In this document: one piece after another, positions 1 through 8,606 of the stretch | Position numbering within the stretch: position 1 is the first letter of the stretch | Layout: every line of letters starts with the position of its first letter | NCBI GenBank assembly: GCA_036397855.1 | Contig: DASWID010000122.1 | Coordinates: 1 to 54,365, forward strand | Reading direction: 5' to 3' | Length of the DNA stretch: 54,365 nucleotides | Source: Thermodesulfobacteriota bacterium | GTDB lineage: Bacteria > Desulfobacterota_D > UBA1144 > Nemesobacterales > CSP1-2 | Translations under genes and position numbers: made by a program | Notes under the pieces: model-generated | Database searches by the model: none | What the model was told of the DNA's origin: nothing | Seen by the model: the letters and a program-made list of their open reading frames with translations, nothing else

Positions 1-134
1 AGTCCAAATTGTATTGCAGTTTGGGCAAATTTGTCCAGGTTGGGTGTATGGGCGACTTCAAGCGGTGTTCTGTTTCCAAGTTCTGGCAAGGGATGGTCTG
101 GCATCCCATCTGCTTGTAAAATCACATATTTCAT
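1..134 (-). CDS. apgM: 2,3-bisphosphoglycerate-independent phosphoglycerate mutase, archaeal type (partial, 5' end only)
   Basis: This is the N-terminus of a gene that runs off the left edge; 44 codons are visible, starting at an ATG at 134 read leftwards. The peptide begins MKYVILQADGMPDHPLPELG and continues with a TPLEVAHTPNLDKFA stretch. That is the characteristic start of the alkaline-phosphatase-superfamily cofactor-independent phosphoglycerate mutase of archaea and some deep or delta-type bacteria, which interconverts 2- and 3-phosphoglycerate in glycolysis and gluconeogenesis. The Asp of the ADGM motif is the expected metal ligand of the superfamily. The assignment rests on the N-terminal signature alone, since the catalytic core lies outside the window. 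Confidence 0.8.
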   Translation of the reverse strand, partial: MKYVILQADGMPDHPLPELGNRTPLEVAHTPNLDKFAQTAIQFG

Positions 135-228
135 GAGGAAACGATGTTAATTGTTTTTAGGGATTTATCAAGGAGTAAATATCAGGGAGTTGGGTAGGAA
201 ATTTAAATCCGGCTTGGAAAAGCTTGAC

Positions 229-312
229 TTCCAATTGCTAGACTTGTGATTAAATACGATCCGCTGATATACCCGGATACATTTATCGGGTATCCATAGA
301 AGTCAATTGGAA
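229..312. repeat. Nested stem-loop in apgM/antitoxin intergenic region
   Basis: Perfect 9-bp arms TTCCAATTG (229-237) and CAATTGGAA (304-312) enclose a second inverted repeat, ATACCCG (269-275) and CGGGTAT (287-293). The element lies in the 351-bp gap between the divergent apgM fragment and the small ORF at 486. No long T run follows, so it is not a typical terminator. It could be a folded non-coding element or an operator pair. The rest of the gap holds nothing I recognise. Confidence 0.4.
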
Positions 313-485
313 ACTGAAGCGATCTTAAATCGACATAACTTAAAATGGCTCAGATGAGATTGAATAATGAAAAACTGTCATATTTTACAATGCGTAAGTT
401 TAATCACCGATGAATATTTCCTAAAAAATAATACAAAAATAGTGTATTTTAAATATGTAGACTATAACAAAGGGATATAAAAATC

Positions 486-707
486 ATGTTGAAATATATA
501 ACCTTTAGTGCTGATGAAAGACTTATCAGAAAGGCGCGGGATAGAGCAAGAAGGGGAAAAACCACATTGAACGCTTTATTTCTTGAATGGCTCAAGCGTT
601 ATGTTGGGTTTGATAAACAAAAAGTTGATTTTGACTCCCTTATGAAATCTCTCAGCTATGCTAATTCTGGTGGAGTTTTTACGCGGGATGAAATGAATGA
701 AAGCTAA
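486..707 (+). CDS. VapB-like ribbon-helix-helix antitoxin (orphan)
   Basis: A 73-residue protein whose first half (KYITFSADERLIRKARDRAR, then a KTTLNALFLEWLKRYVG helix) matches the N-terminal DNA-binding ribbon-helix-helix layout of VapB-type antitoxins. A purine-rich AAAGGGA Shine-Dalgarno-like stretch lies about 8 bases before the ATG. The C-terminal part would be the toxin-binding tail. In this family a PIN-domain VapC gene normally starts at or overlapping the antitoxin stop. Here the overlapping frame starting at 697 closes after 14 codons, so the antitoxin appears to stand alone. Assignment is by pattern; specificity is unknown. Confidence 0.65.
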   Translation: MLKYITFSADERLIRKARDRARRGKTTLNALFLEWLKRYVGFDKQKVDFDSLMKSLSYANSGGVFTRDEMNES

Positions 708-741
708 ATATTTAAGAAATCCAAGATTTGACGATTATTAA
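697..741 (+). pseudogene. Remnant of a PIN/VapC-type toxin start
   Basis: An ATG overlaps the end of the upstream antitoxin gene, the usual arrangement for a vapC partner. It opens a frame reading MKAKYLRNPRFDDY and then TAA. VapC proteins in this kind of pair often begin MKAKYF followed by a DTN metal-binding motif. The first five residues fit, but the DTN motif and the remaining ~130 codons are absent. I infer a deletion or rearrangement just after the toxin start. The evidence is short, so a chance ORF is possible. Confidence 0.35.
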
Positions 742-850
742 TCCATTTGTTTAAGACCACATACCAAAATAGCATTTTTCACGCTTAGTGTTGAGAAGTT
801 TTTCGTTGGCAATTAAAGTATTATTGAGATAAAAGAGAAAGAAATCCTTC

Positions 851-1231
851 ATGAGTAAAGAATACCTTAACCCGCCGATTATCGAAGAAGTTCAAATTGA
901 GAAGACGTTAAACCATCTTCAGGAAAGTGGTATTGTAATTCCAAAACCTTCTGAGGTACTTGATTACCTGAGCCGTTATCCTGATATTATTGGTCTCCTT
1001 ATTTCAGTCTGTGAACTAACCGTTCAGCGATTTGACTCACAAACCCGGTTGTCACTAGAACTTTACCGTGACCCTGAAATCGAAGATGAATATCTAACTT
1101 TTTACATAAGACAGCAAAAGTATGACGAGAATCTCATGAAGAGGATCGAAGGGATTCGGGCAAATTATGAAAAGATGCTCGTGGGGATGACTGGATGGTT
1201 GTTGGTGACTACGGATTTCCGCGCTCTGTAA
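851..1231 (+). CDS. Conserved hypothetical protein (126 aa)
   Basis: A soluble, acidic 126-residue protein with no signal peptide or membrane segment. The frame has normal composition. The layout is an N-terminal IIEEVQIEKTLNHL helix, a central PSEVLDYLSRYPDIIGLL segment, and a C-terminal YEKMLVGMTGWLLVTTDF strand. I recall similar small unknown proteins upstream of HEPN-like or PIN-like genes in cyanobacteria and environmental genomes, but cannot assign a function. It overlaps the next ORF by 37 bases, implying co-translation if both are real. Confidence 0.6.
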   Translation: MSKEYLNPPIIEEVQIEKTLNHLQESGIVIPKPSEVLDYLSRYPDIIGLLISVCELTVQRFDSQTRLSLELYRDPEIEDEYLTFYIRQQKYDENLMKRIEGIRANYEKMLVGMTGWLLVTTDFRAL

Positions 1232-1443
1232 CTCCTATCTCAAAAGATAAAGGAATACATTCCCAAGAAGAGTTACTGAAGATTCGGGAGGAGTCACAGA
1301 AGCAGGCGTTACCTGAACAGAAGCGGGTTTTCTCCGTTTCAGAGAAGATTCGCCGCCGTGTCCATAATCTTCCCGATCCTAAACGGCTTCCTCTTTGGTA
1401 TCACGAGCAACAAGCTATCGACGAGAATTCGAGAGAAATCTGA
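1195..1443 (+). CDS. Small hypothetical protein overlapping the preceding gene
   Basis: An 82-codon frame in the +1 register relative to the preceding gene, overlapping it by 37 bases. The protein is basic and charged, with a KIRRRVHNLPDPKRLPLWY segment, and lacks membrane segments or cysteines. I do not recognise it. It could be the translationally coupled partner of the upstream gene. It could also be the tail of a longer ancestral protein joined by a frameshift, since no good independent ribosome-binding site precedes 1195. The first dozen residues lie over the upstream coding region, so the true start may be further downstream. Confidence 0.4.
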   Translation: MVVGDYGFPRSVTPISKDKGIHSQEELLKIREESQKQALPEQKRVFSVSEKIRRRVHNLPDPKRLPLWYHEQQAIDENSREI

Positions 1444-1527
1444 AGAAAAATTTTGCTTATTGCTTAGAGCAGAGACGGAAGTATAAGCTTATAAGAAATA
1501 TGGGTCGAGATGGGAACTGATTTTTTA

Positions 1528-2463
1528 TTAATTTTGTCTCAGTACCTCAGTCATTTTATGCACCTGCTTTTCTGCGTGATATGAGCTTCTTACGAGTGGG
1601 CCGGACTCTATGTGGGGTATGCCGATTATTTTTTCTCCATATTTTTTCAGGGATTCGAATTCTAGAGGGTGATAGTATCTTGATACGGGAAGGTGGTCTT
1701 TAGATGGCTGTAAGTATTGTCCGACTGTTACAATGTCGCAACCAGCACTTTTCAAGTCTCTGAGCGTTTCAATAACTTCTTCTATTTCCTCGCCTAGGCC
1801 AAGCATTATTCCTGACTTTGTTAAGATACCGTCATGCCCATGATGCTTGCTTTCTTCTAAAATTCTTAGTGACCATTCGTATTTTGCCTGCGGTCTCACA
1901 GCTCTATTTTTTCCTGTAGTTGTTCTTTGGGGCAGGTAATAGAGTCTCGGCACTGTTTCAATGTTGTGATTTAGCACATCGGGCGCTGATCCTAGAACTT
2001 CTTTAAGTGCTTCTAGATCCCCTTTGAAATCCGGTATGAGGACCTCGATTTTTATTCCAGAGTTGTATTGTCTTACTTTTTTTATTGTTTCGGCAAATAT
2101 ACATGCACTCTCATAATTTTTATCATCCCTGTTAACCGATGTGATTACTATATGGTTAATGTAAGCGCTATTTTCTATAAGTTTACTAACTGCTTCTGCA
2201 ACCCTTTGTGGTTCTTCCCAGTCCAGTTCTTCACCTTTTCCCGTTTTTACATGGCAAAACCCACAGCTCCTTGTACATGTATCCCCAAGAATCATAAATG
2301 TAAGAGTGCCTGCTCCCCAGCATTCACCAATGTTTGGACACTTGGCCTCTTCACAGACGGTGTTAAGGTTGAGGTTCCTAATGAGTGCTTTGAGGTGTTT
2401 GTAATTGGTGGAGTTTGGAATCCTAGCCTTAATCCAGCTTGGTTTTTGTGAGATTTGATTCAT
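1528..2463 (-). CDS. lipA: Lipoyl synthase
   Basis: A radical-SAM enzyme of 311 residues that inserts two sulfur atoms into octanoyl groups on lipoyl domains of pyruvate and 2-oxoglutarate dehydrogenases and glycine cleavage H protein. Both cluster motifs are present: C37/C42/C48 (CEEAKCPNIGEC), ligating the auxiliary sacrificial [4Fe-4S] cluster, and C63/C67/C70 (CTRSCGFC), the SAM-binding cluster. The C-terminal RSSYHA motif provides the serine ligand of the auxiliary cluster. Length is normal and no residue is missing. No lipB neighbours it. It lies at the end of the minus-strand housekeeping run, about 110 bp after lapA, so it may share transcripts. Confidence 0.95.
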   Translation of the reverse strand: MNQISQKPSWIKARIPNSTNYKHLKALIRNLNLNTVCEEAKCPNIGECWGAGTLTFMILGDTCTRSCGFCHVKTGKGEELDWEEPQRVAEAVSKLIENSAYINHIVITSVNRDDKNYESACIFAETIKKVRQYNSGIKIEVLIPDFKGDLEALKEVLGSAPDVLNHNIETVPRLYYLPQRTTTGKNRAVRPQAKYEWSLRILEESKHHGHDGILTKSGIMLGLGEEIEEVIETLRDLKSAGCDIVTVGQYLQPSKDHLPVSRYYHPLEFESLKKYGEKIIGIPHIESGPLVRSSYHAEKQVHKMTEVLRQN

Positions 2464-2575
2464 ATCTAATAATAGGATAAAAGTATTTACGCATTTATCA
2501 ATATTACGACTTTTTCGGATTTGAGGAGGTTAAATATATTTAGTCCAGGTTTCTTTAATCTTCGTAGGTTAGGAT

Positions 2576-2938
2576 TTAATTGTTCATATCTTCCGTTGCT
2601 GTTTCAGTTGAGCGACCGCTAATAGTTGGTCCTCCAAATATAGATGAGGTGGATTCTGTCCGATTTGCCTCGAGTTCATTGATTCTTCTTTGCTGCTCTT
2701 TTATTCGAGATTTTAACGAGCCGGAGTGGAATGCACCCCACAATACTGAGAAGAGGACCCCTACAATAAATGTGACAAGGATGATTACTATATTTGTAGT
2801 AAGGTAGGGACCTATTTTATAGAATTTGATGTCAAATTTAAGCTCAAAGTCATGAGTAAATACCTCTTGGTTTTGGACAAAAAGAACGATAACTAATACA
2901 ACAAACACAGCTAGTAAAATAATCTTAATGAATTTCAT
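2576..2938 (-). CDS. lapA: LapA-domain (DUF1049) inner membrane protein
   Basis: A 120-residue protein with two N-terminal membrane segments (about residues 5-20 and 44-66), then a coiled-coil-prone cytoplasmic tail (KSRIKEQQRRINELEANR). The NQEVFTHDFEL... linker between the membrane segments is the LapA/YciS pattern. In enterobacteria LapA works with LapB and FtsH in control of lipopolysaccharide assembly. LapB is not present here, so function by analogy only. It follows the HIT gene with a 3-bp gap, as the last gene of rpsA-sppA-HIT-lapA. Confidence 0.75.
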   Translation of the reverse strand: MKFIKIILLAVFVVLVIVLFVQNQEVFTHDFELKFDIKFYKIGPYLTTNIVIILVTFIVGVLFSVLWGAFHSGSLKSRIKEQQRRINELEANRTESTSSIFGGPTISGRSTETATEDMNN

Positions 2939-2941
2939 ATC

Positions 2942-3427
2942 TTACCTCCCTGTAATTTTTAGTTCTTCAAACAACTTTAGATATGTTTGATCTATGTATT
3001 CGGGTATTACTTTAATATCCGCAATGACGGGCATAAAGTTGGTATCTCCGTTCCACCGGGGTACAACGTGAAAATGAATATGGTCGTCGATCCCTGCCCC
3101 TGCTATTCTACCAAGATTCATTCCAATATTGAAGCCATCGGGTTTAAGCACCTCTAAAGCTTGTGCCCCTATGATTGAAAGATTCATAAGGTCTAATCTT
3201 TCTGTTTCATTAAGATTTGAGATATTACTTATATGTCTATAAGGTACTACCATGATGTGACCGTTTGAATAAGGGTAGCGGTTCATAATAATAAAGCCTG
3301 TTGAGCCTCGATATAGTATGAGATTTTTTCTATCTTTTTTTTCTTTGGGCTTATCACAAAAGATACACCCCTTTTTTCTTCCCTTGGTAATATATTCAAT
3401 TCTCCAAGGAGCCCAAACTGGTTTCAT
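2942..3427 (-). CDS. HIT-family (histidine triad) hydrolase
   Basis: A 161-residue nucleotide-binding hydrolase or transferase of the HIT superfamily. The histidine triad is H116-I-H118-F-H120 in DDHIHFHVVPRW, and an N-terminal CIFC motif (residues 21-24) is the usual zinc-binding variant. The length and the WAPWRIEYI start fit the bacterial diadenosine-tetraphosphate phosphorylase-like branch that is common in Deltaproteobacteria. The substrate is probably a dinucleoside polyphosphate or AMP derivative; this is family inference. It is packed 2 bp after sppA and 3 bp before lapA, suggesting one operon. Confidence 0.85.
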   Translation of the reverse strand: MKPVWAPWRIEYITKGRKKGCIFCDKPKEKKDRKNLILYRGSTGFIIMNRYPYSNGHIMVVPYRHISNISNLNETERLDLMNLSIIGAQALEVLKPDGFNIGMNLGRIAGAGIDDHIHFHVVPRWNGDTNFMPVIADIKVIPEYIDQTYLKLFEELKITGR

Positions 3428-3429
3428 CG

Positions 3430-4311
3430 TTAATTAATTATATCTACAAGGTAAAACAGACCAAAGCGCCCTTTTAAGGGTAAAGTAGAAAGTCCATGAC
3501 CATCGATCTTTGAAAAAATAAAATCTATTATGGATCTCTTTTTTTTCGGAAAATAAATGACATTTGGTTTCTCTTTAATACCACCCATAGTTCCTGCAAG
3601 TCTAATTGCATCGCTGATGGTTCCCAATTCATCAACAAGGTTCAGTTCTAGCGCCTGCTGTCCAGTGAAAATTCTACCATCTGAAATTTCGTCGATTTTT
3701 TTATCACTTAGATTCCGTGATTCAGATACAGCGTGTTTAAACTGAGAATGCACATTATCAATAATTTTCTGCATATATTTCTTTTCAGCCTCCGTCATTT
3801 CTCTAAAAGGGGAACCAGCATCTTTGAATTTCCCACTCTTTATTACTTCAACATCTACTTTAGCCCAGTTTAATAGCTGTTCATAACTTACAAATTGTGC
3901 AATAACTCCTATGCTCCCGGTTATGGTTCCAGGATTCGAAATGATTTTCTGCGCTCCGCAAGCAATGTAATACCCGCCCGAAGCCGCAACTGATCCAAGG
4001 CTTGCGATCACAGGGATCTTTTCTCTAAGTGCTTTAGCCTCGCTGTAAATCTCCTGAGATGGTCCTACGGCACCTCCCGGGGAATTTATTCTCAAAACGA
4101 GGGCCTTAATTGAATCGTCCGCTTCAATTTTAGAAAGGCTTTCAAGATATGTTTGGGAATCAAGAATGATGTCATCAATCGTCATCACTGCTACCTTATC
4201 GCCAGCAACGAAGCCACCGTCTCCAAATATTGCGATCCCAGCTCCGAAACCGATTAAGAAGGCAAAAAAGATAATTACCAAGACTACGAATGTGATGATT
4301 AGACCACGCAA
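3430..4311 (-). CDS. sppA: Signal peptide peptidase SppA (short 36K type)
   Basis: A membrane-anchored serine protease of family S49 that degrades signal peptides left in the inner membrane. Residues 1-30 form one membrane anchor. The INSPGG motif is at about residues 75-80. The catalytic serine is S111 in SVAASGGYY, and the general-base lysine is probably K163 in the FKDAGSP segment, as in Bacillus SppA. At 293 residues it is the single-domain form, not the duplicated 67-kDa E. coli form. It starts 13 bp after rpsA, an association well known from Geobacter-like genomes. Confidence 0.92.
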   Translation of the reverse strand: MRGLIITFVVLVIIFFAFLIGFGAGIAIFGDGGFVAGDKVAVMTIDDIILDSQTYLESLSKIEADDSIKALVLRINSPGGAVGPSQEIYSEAKALREKIPVIASLGSVAASGGYYIACGAQKIISNPGTITGSIGVIAQFVSYEQLLNWAKVDVEVIKSGKFKDAGSPFREMTEAEKKYMQKIIDNVHSQFKHAVSESRNLSDKKIDEISDGRIFTGQQALELNLVDELGTISDAIRLAGTMGGIKEKPNVIYFPKKKRSIIDFIFSKIDGHGLSTLPLKGRFGLFYLVDIIN

Positions 4312-4324
4312 GCTTTTGATAACC

Positions 4325-6007
4325 TCAATCTTGTTTAGATATAGATTTTAGCTCTTTTTCCAGCAACTCTCCAAGCTTTACAGATGACTCCCCCTGAGAG
4401 GATAAAAAGCTTGAAATTCTTTCCTTTTCAAGTTGTTCTTCATAGTTTTTCTTACTGAGATTTACCTGTTTATTCCTACGATTAAAGCTAATTACTTTAG
4501 CCGTTATGATATCGCCTATTTTAGCGACGCTATTTGATTCCTTTTCCGTTCCATGATCAAACTCGTTGGCCCGAATATAACCCTCGATTTCATTTTCAAG
4601 TTCGAGAACTATTCCCCTGTCTTTTATGGCAACGACTTTTCCTGTTAATGCTGTTTGACCTGGCTTATACGTCTCCAAGGCTTCTTCCCACGGGTCCTTA
4701 TTAAGTTGTCTTACGCCGAGTCCAATTTTATTATTTTTTTCATCTACGTTTAAGACTACAACCTCGATATCTTGATCTTCAGCAAACAACTCTTTTGGAT
4801 CGACCCTTCCCTTCCATGAAATCTCTGTAGGACGAACCAAACCAACTAGGTCCTCACCAAGCTCGACGAATACCCCTTTTTCATTTACGTTCTTCACCTT
4901 GCCATTAATTCTAGTTCCCGGTGGAAACTGTTCTTTGAAAATTTCCCATGGGCTAGGGTCGATTTGCTTCAGGCTTAGGGCAATTCTTTTTTTCTCTGAA
5001 TCGACTTCGATCACCATTGTTTCTACTCTTCTACCTATGTTGACTACCTCGTTGGGATGCCTAAATCTCTTTATCCATGATATTTCAGAGGTGTGAACTA
5101 GCCCTTCAACCCCTGGTTCGAGCTCAACAAATATGCCAAAGTCCACAATAGAGACCACTTTTCCCCTAATCCTCGAGCCTGGCTTGTATTTTCTTTCGAC
5201 GAAAGTCCAAGGGTCTGGCTTAGTCTGCTTTAGCCCCAGCGTGATTTTCGCATCTGATTCGATTTTAATTACCTTCACTTTTAGGGTTTCGTCTAAATTT
5301 ATTACGTTACTTGGATGTCTTACTCTACCCCAAGATATTTCACTTATGGGTAGGAATCCCTCGACCCCATCTAGATCTATGAATGCACCCTGGTCAAGTA
5401 TTTTCATTACTTTACCTAATACGATTTTGCCCTCTTCTAGTGTAGAAAGAGCCTTTCTTCTTTTCACCTCTCTCTGCTCTTCCAGATACGTTCTTATTGA
5501 TAGGACTATTCCTCTATCGGTGAGTTTTACAATTTTTGCTTCTATGTTTTTTCCGATGAATTTATCCAGATTGTGCTGAGGTCTGAGATCAATTTGTGAA
5601 GCGGGTAAGAAAGCGTTCAACTCTATCTTTTCGCCTATATCTACGATCAGTCCGCCGTTCACCTTTTCCTTAATATTTCCCCTAATTAGCTTTTCGTTTT
5701 GATAAATTTGCTCAATCCTTTCATGCTCCTTCATAATATCTGCTCTTTTTTTTGAAAGTTTTGGAAGCCCCGAATCATCGACCCATTTCTCCAATATAAC
5801 ATCGACTTCGTCTCCGATACTTACTTCAGGCTCGCCATTTTTCCCATAGAATTCATTAATTGGAGCCACTCCCTCGGATTTGAACCCGAAGTCAATAAAG
5901 ACGTCATCCTTATCAACCCGAACAACTTTGCCTTTGAATATTTGCCCTCTGTCGGGGACGTTTATGCTTTCGCCCAGAAATTCGGAAAAGTGTGTTTCCT
6001 GTTCCAT
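4325..6007 (-). CDS. rpsA: 30S ribosomal protein S1
   Basis: A 560-residue protein containing six tandem S1 (OB-fold) domains, roughly at residues 20-86, 105-170, 190-258, 275-343, 362-430 and 449-517. It binds mRNA on the 30S subunit and helps initiation on structured or weak leaders. Domains 3 to 5 are the best conserved (repeated DPWxxxxxxYKPGxxxxGKV linkers). Size and domain number are typical of Gram-negative S1. A 149-bp gap separates it from cmk upstream and may hold its own promoter or autoregulatory leader. sppA follows 13 bp downstream. Confidence 0.95.
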   Translation of the reverse strand: MEQETHFSEFLGESINVPDRGQIFKGKVVRVDKDDVFIDFGFKSEGVAPINEFYGKNGEPEVSIGDEVDVILEKWVDDSGLPKLSKKRADIMKEHERIEQIYQNEKLIRGNIKEKVNGGLIVDIGEKIELNAFLPASQIDLRPQHNLDKFIGKNIEAKIVKLTDRGIVLSIRTYLEEQREVKRRKALSTLEEGKIVLGKVMKILDQGAFIDLDGVEGFLPISEISWGRVRHPSNVINLDETLKVKVIKIESDAKITLGLKQTKPDPWTFVERKYKPGSRIRGKVVSIVDFGIFVELEPGVEGLVHTSEISWIKRFRHPNEVVNIGRRVETMVIEVDSEKKRIALSLKQIDPSPWEIFKEQFPPGTRINGKVKNVNEKGVFVELGEDLVGLVRPTEISWKGRVDPKELFAEDQDIEVVVLNVDEKNNKIGLGVRQLNKDPWEEALETYKPGQTALTGKVVAIKDRGIVLELENEIEGYIRANEFDHGTEKESNSVAKIGDIITAKVISFNRRNKQVNLSKKNYEEQLEKERISSFLSSQGESSVKLGELLEKELKSISKQD

Positions 6008-6156
6008 GTTAAGTCTTACTACATTTAAAACTGTTTATTCTTTACAATTTTTTTATGAAATTAGCATGCTTGAGGTATATTCGAATCGAGCATAAGGATT
6101 GAATCTTTTCCCCATCTATATATATGACCTGAACGCCCTTTCCTAATGGCATCAAG

Positions 6157-6834
6157 CTAGTTATTCACCTCAGATAATATGATTTCAACGACTTCATCAG
6201 TGCTGAGTTTTGTGGTATCTATTATGACCGCATTCCGAGCAGGATGCAAGGGGGATTCAGAGCGTTCTTTGTCCTGTATATCCCTTTGTTCTATTTCACT
6301 TTTTATTTCATGAAGACCTAATCGGCTGCCACTAGCGTTAAGCTGAAGCCATCTTCTTCTGGCCCTTTCATCAAGTGATGCATCTAAATAGAACTTGAAA
6401 TCAGCATGGGGGAACACATAAGTGCCCATGTCTCGCCCCTCTGCCACGATATTACCCTTAGTACCCATGTCCATTTGAATTACCTTGAGTCTATTCCTTA
6501 CCACCCTTTTGGTAGCCAAGTAGGAGGAAAGTCGAGAAATCTCTGGTCTCCTAATTTTATCAGACACATCTTCATTGTTAAGAAGTACTTTAACATTATT
6601 GTTGGAATTCCTATCGATCTTGATAGTAGAAGTGCGAAGGAGTCTTTCGAGTCCTTCGTCATTATCCGTATTGATGCTGCTTCGCGCTACGAGTAGAGCA
6701 ACTGCTCTATACATGGCACCAGTATCAATATATAGTAGGCCAAGTTTTTCGGCGACAATTTGAGCAACAGTGCTCTTGCCTGCACCTGACGGACCGTCGA
6801 TAGTTATGATTATGCCGTTTTTCCGATGTGCCAT
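6157..6834 (-). CDS. cmk: Cytidylate kinase
   Basis: A (d)CMP kinase that phosphorylates CMP and dCMP with ATP in the cytoplasm. I set the start at the ATG at 6834. This gives MAHRKNGIIITIDGPSGAGK with the P-loop at the usual distance and removes a 60-base overlap with aroA that the longest frame would need. With that start the protein has 225 residues, the normal length. The DTGAMYRAVAL and AEGRDMGTYVFP motifs of the NMP-binding region are present. It follows the aroA stop by 2 bp, so the two are translationally coupled. The aroA-cmk-rpsA order is widespread in proteobacteria. Confidence 0.93.
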   Translation of the reverse strand: MAHRKNGIIITIDGPSGAGKSTVAQIVAEKLGLLYIDTGAMYRAVALLVARSSINTDNDEGLERLLRTSTIKIDRNSNNNVKVLLNNEDVSDKIRRPEISRLSSYLATKRVVRNRLKVIQMDMGTKGNIVAEGRDMGTYVFPHADFKFYLDASLDERARRRWLQLNASGSRLGLHEIKSEIEQRDIQDKERSESPLHPARNAVIIDTTKLSTDEVVEIILSEVNN

Positions 6835-6836
6835 AA

Positions 6837-8159
6837 TCAGGTTCTTAGGGTCTTCAGTATATTGAAAAATCTTGGGAAAGATACGGAAACACATTCTGCA
6901 TCCTTAATTTCTGTCCTGCCCTTTGCACGAGTAGCAGCAACTGCAAGGGCCATTGCGATTCTATGATCCCCCCAGCTTGAGCACTCTGTTCCTTTCAAGG
7001 TTTCTCTTCCCCTGATTATCATTCCGTCATCTAGTTCATCTATTTCGGCCCCAAATTTTCTGAGTTCTATTGACACGGCTTTTATTCGATCGGTTTCTTT
7101 TACCCTTAATTCTTTTGCGTCTTTGATTACGGTTTCCCCCTCCGCATAACAAGCTGCAACCGCAATTATGGGAAGTTCATCAATCGTCTTAGGAATAATC
7201 CTTCCAGCTATCTCTACTGCTTTTAATTTGCTGGATTTTGCTAGTATATCTCCGATATCCTCGCCGCTTTCCTCTCTTTTATTCAGTATTTTGATGTCTC
7301 CACCCATTTCTTTAAGAATTTCTAAGACCCCCGTCCTACTTGGATTTAGGCCGACACGTTTGATTAAGATTTCAGAGTTTGGGTTAATTAAGGAAGCTAC
7401 AATAAAGAATGAAGCTGAAGAAATGTCCGCGGGTATTGATAATGTTCTTCCACTTTCAAGCTTTTGTGGCCCTCTAACTTTAATCCTGGAATCATCTTTT
7501 TCAATCCTCACTCCGAAATATGAAAGCATCCTTTCAGTGTGATCTCTCGTGGGTTCAGGCTCGATGATCTCGGTTTCCCCTTCTGCATATAGAGCGGCTA
7601 GAAGAATAGCGGATTTTACCTGAGCACTAGCCACGGGCAACGTGTAGCTTATAGCTTTTAGGTTACCTCCCAAAATAGCAAGCGGTAATTTTTTCCCATT
7701 ATCTCTTCCCCAAATTCTAGCCCCCATAAGTGATAGTGGAATTACAACTCTTTCCATCGGTCGGGCCCTTAAATATTGATCACCCGTTATAGAGGAGAAA
7801 AAATTTTGTGCACTCAGGATGCCGGTAAGGAGCCTCGCAGTTGTTCCAGAATTTCCTGCATCGATAGTATTTTCTGGTTCGACGAGTCCATATGTACCTT
7901 TACCCCTTATCTTTAGGGTATCTTCGTCTATTTTGATTGGTATACCGAGCATCATCATAGCGTCTGCGCTCGAAAGGGTATCACCCGCTGGCAAGAACCC
8001 GGTAACGGTTGTCAATCCCTCGGCGATAGATCCTAAAATAATTGCTCTATGGGAAATCGATTTATCACCGGGAGGGGTAAGTTCTCCTCTTAGTTTTGCG
8101 CCTCCTCCGTGTATTGATTCTGTAGACACTGGGGAAAAAATTACCATTTCTAGGTTCAT
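6837..8159 (-). CDS. aroA: 3-phosphoshikimate 1-carboxyvinyltransferase (EPSP synthase)
   Basis: The sixth step of the shikimate pathway: transfer of enolpyruvate from PEP to shikimate-3-phosphate. The 440-residue protein carries the PGDKSISHRA motif (about residues 30-39) with the catalytic lysine, GNSGTTARL, RPMERV, DELPIIAVAA and the KETDRI segment, all in order. The ATG at 8159 is the only convincing start. It is the first gene of the aroA-cmk-rpsA-sppA-HIT-lapA series. The 447 bp between here and the end of fabH contain no gene I accept, so its promoter is probably there. Confidence 0.95.
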   Translation of the reverse strand: MNLEMVIFSPVSTESIHGGGAKLRGELTPPGDKSISHRAIILGSIAEGLTTVTGFLPAGDTLSSADAMMMLGIPIKIDEDTLKIRGKGTYGLVEPENTIDAGNSGTTARLLTGILSAQNFFSSITGDQYLRARPMERVVIPLSLMGARIWGRDNGKKLPLAILGGNLKAISYTLPVASAQVKSAILLAALYAEGETEIIEPEPTRDHTERMLSYFGVRIEKDDSRIKVRGPQKLESGRTLSIPADISSASFFIVASLINPNSEILIKRVGLNPSRTGVLEILKEMGGDIKILNKREESGEDIGDILAKSSKLKAVEIAGRIIPKTIDELPIIAVAACYAEGETVIKDAKELRVKETDRIKAVSIELRKFGAEIDELDDGMIIRGRETLKGTECSSWGDHRIAMALAVAATRAKGRTEIKDAECVSVSFPRFFNILKTLRT

Positions 8160-8606
8160 TGGACAAGAAAGGTATTGAAAGATGTTCGCTGATTGGGTAT
8201 TCCATCATTGACATTTTGTTAGAAAAGGAATTATCATGAATCGGAGTATTACGCAGGCCTATCAGGTTCAGGTAAAAATTGGCAGATGTAAATCAAACTT
8301 TATATCTCTTACCTGCGCATATAAAAAATATTAAGCGGAGATGATAAGAACGGGAAATACAATATTTATGATTGAAGGGATAATTTCAGCAAACCTCGGT
8401 CAGACAATTTACTACGATTGGCTGCTTATTCTACCCGATATAAGATTGATCTTATACTCGATTATTTTTTTCTTAATTTTAGGAAGGACACAATATTTGA
8501 TTTCCAACATAAATGTGAATAGTAAGGGTGGGTTGTCACAACTTTGCTGATAAGTTATCGGGTATATTTTACAAAAGAACAGGTGGAAGGAAAATACTCG
8601 AAGTTT
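8160..8606. other. Intergenic region with no supported gene
   Basis: 447 bp between aroA and fabH, both on the minus strand. A 69-codon plus-strand frame at 8341-8550 encodes a hydrophobic, low-information peptide without a family match. It has no convincing ribosome-binding site, so I leave it out. The aroA promoter must lie in the left part. No strong hairpin with a T run marks the end of fabH. Confidence 0.4.

Noticed and set aside
2068-2451. 127-codon frame antisense to lipA
   Set aside because: It lies wholly opposite the conserved radical-SAM core of lipA, and the peptide has no family features.
6834-6894. N-terminal extension of cmk overlapping aroA
   Set aside because: The extra 20 residues overlap conserved aroA codons and place the P-loop too far from the N-terminus; the ATG at 6834 is normal for the family.
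8341-8550. 69-codon plus-strand frame between aroA and fabH
   Set aside because: Hydrophobic low-information peptide without convincing ribosome-binding site or family; lies in a region expected to hold the aroA promoter.
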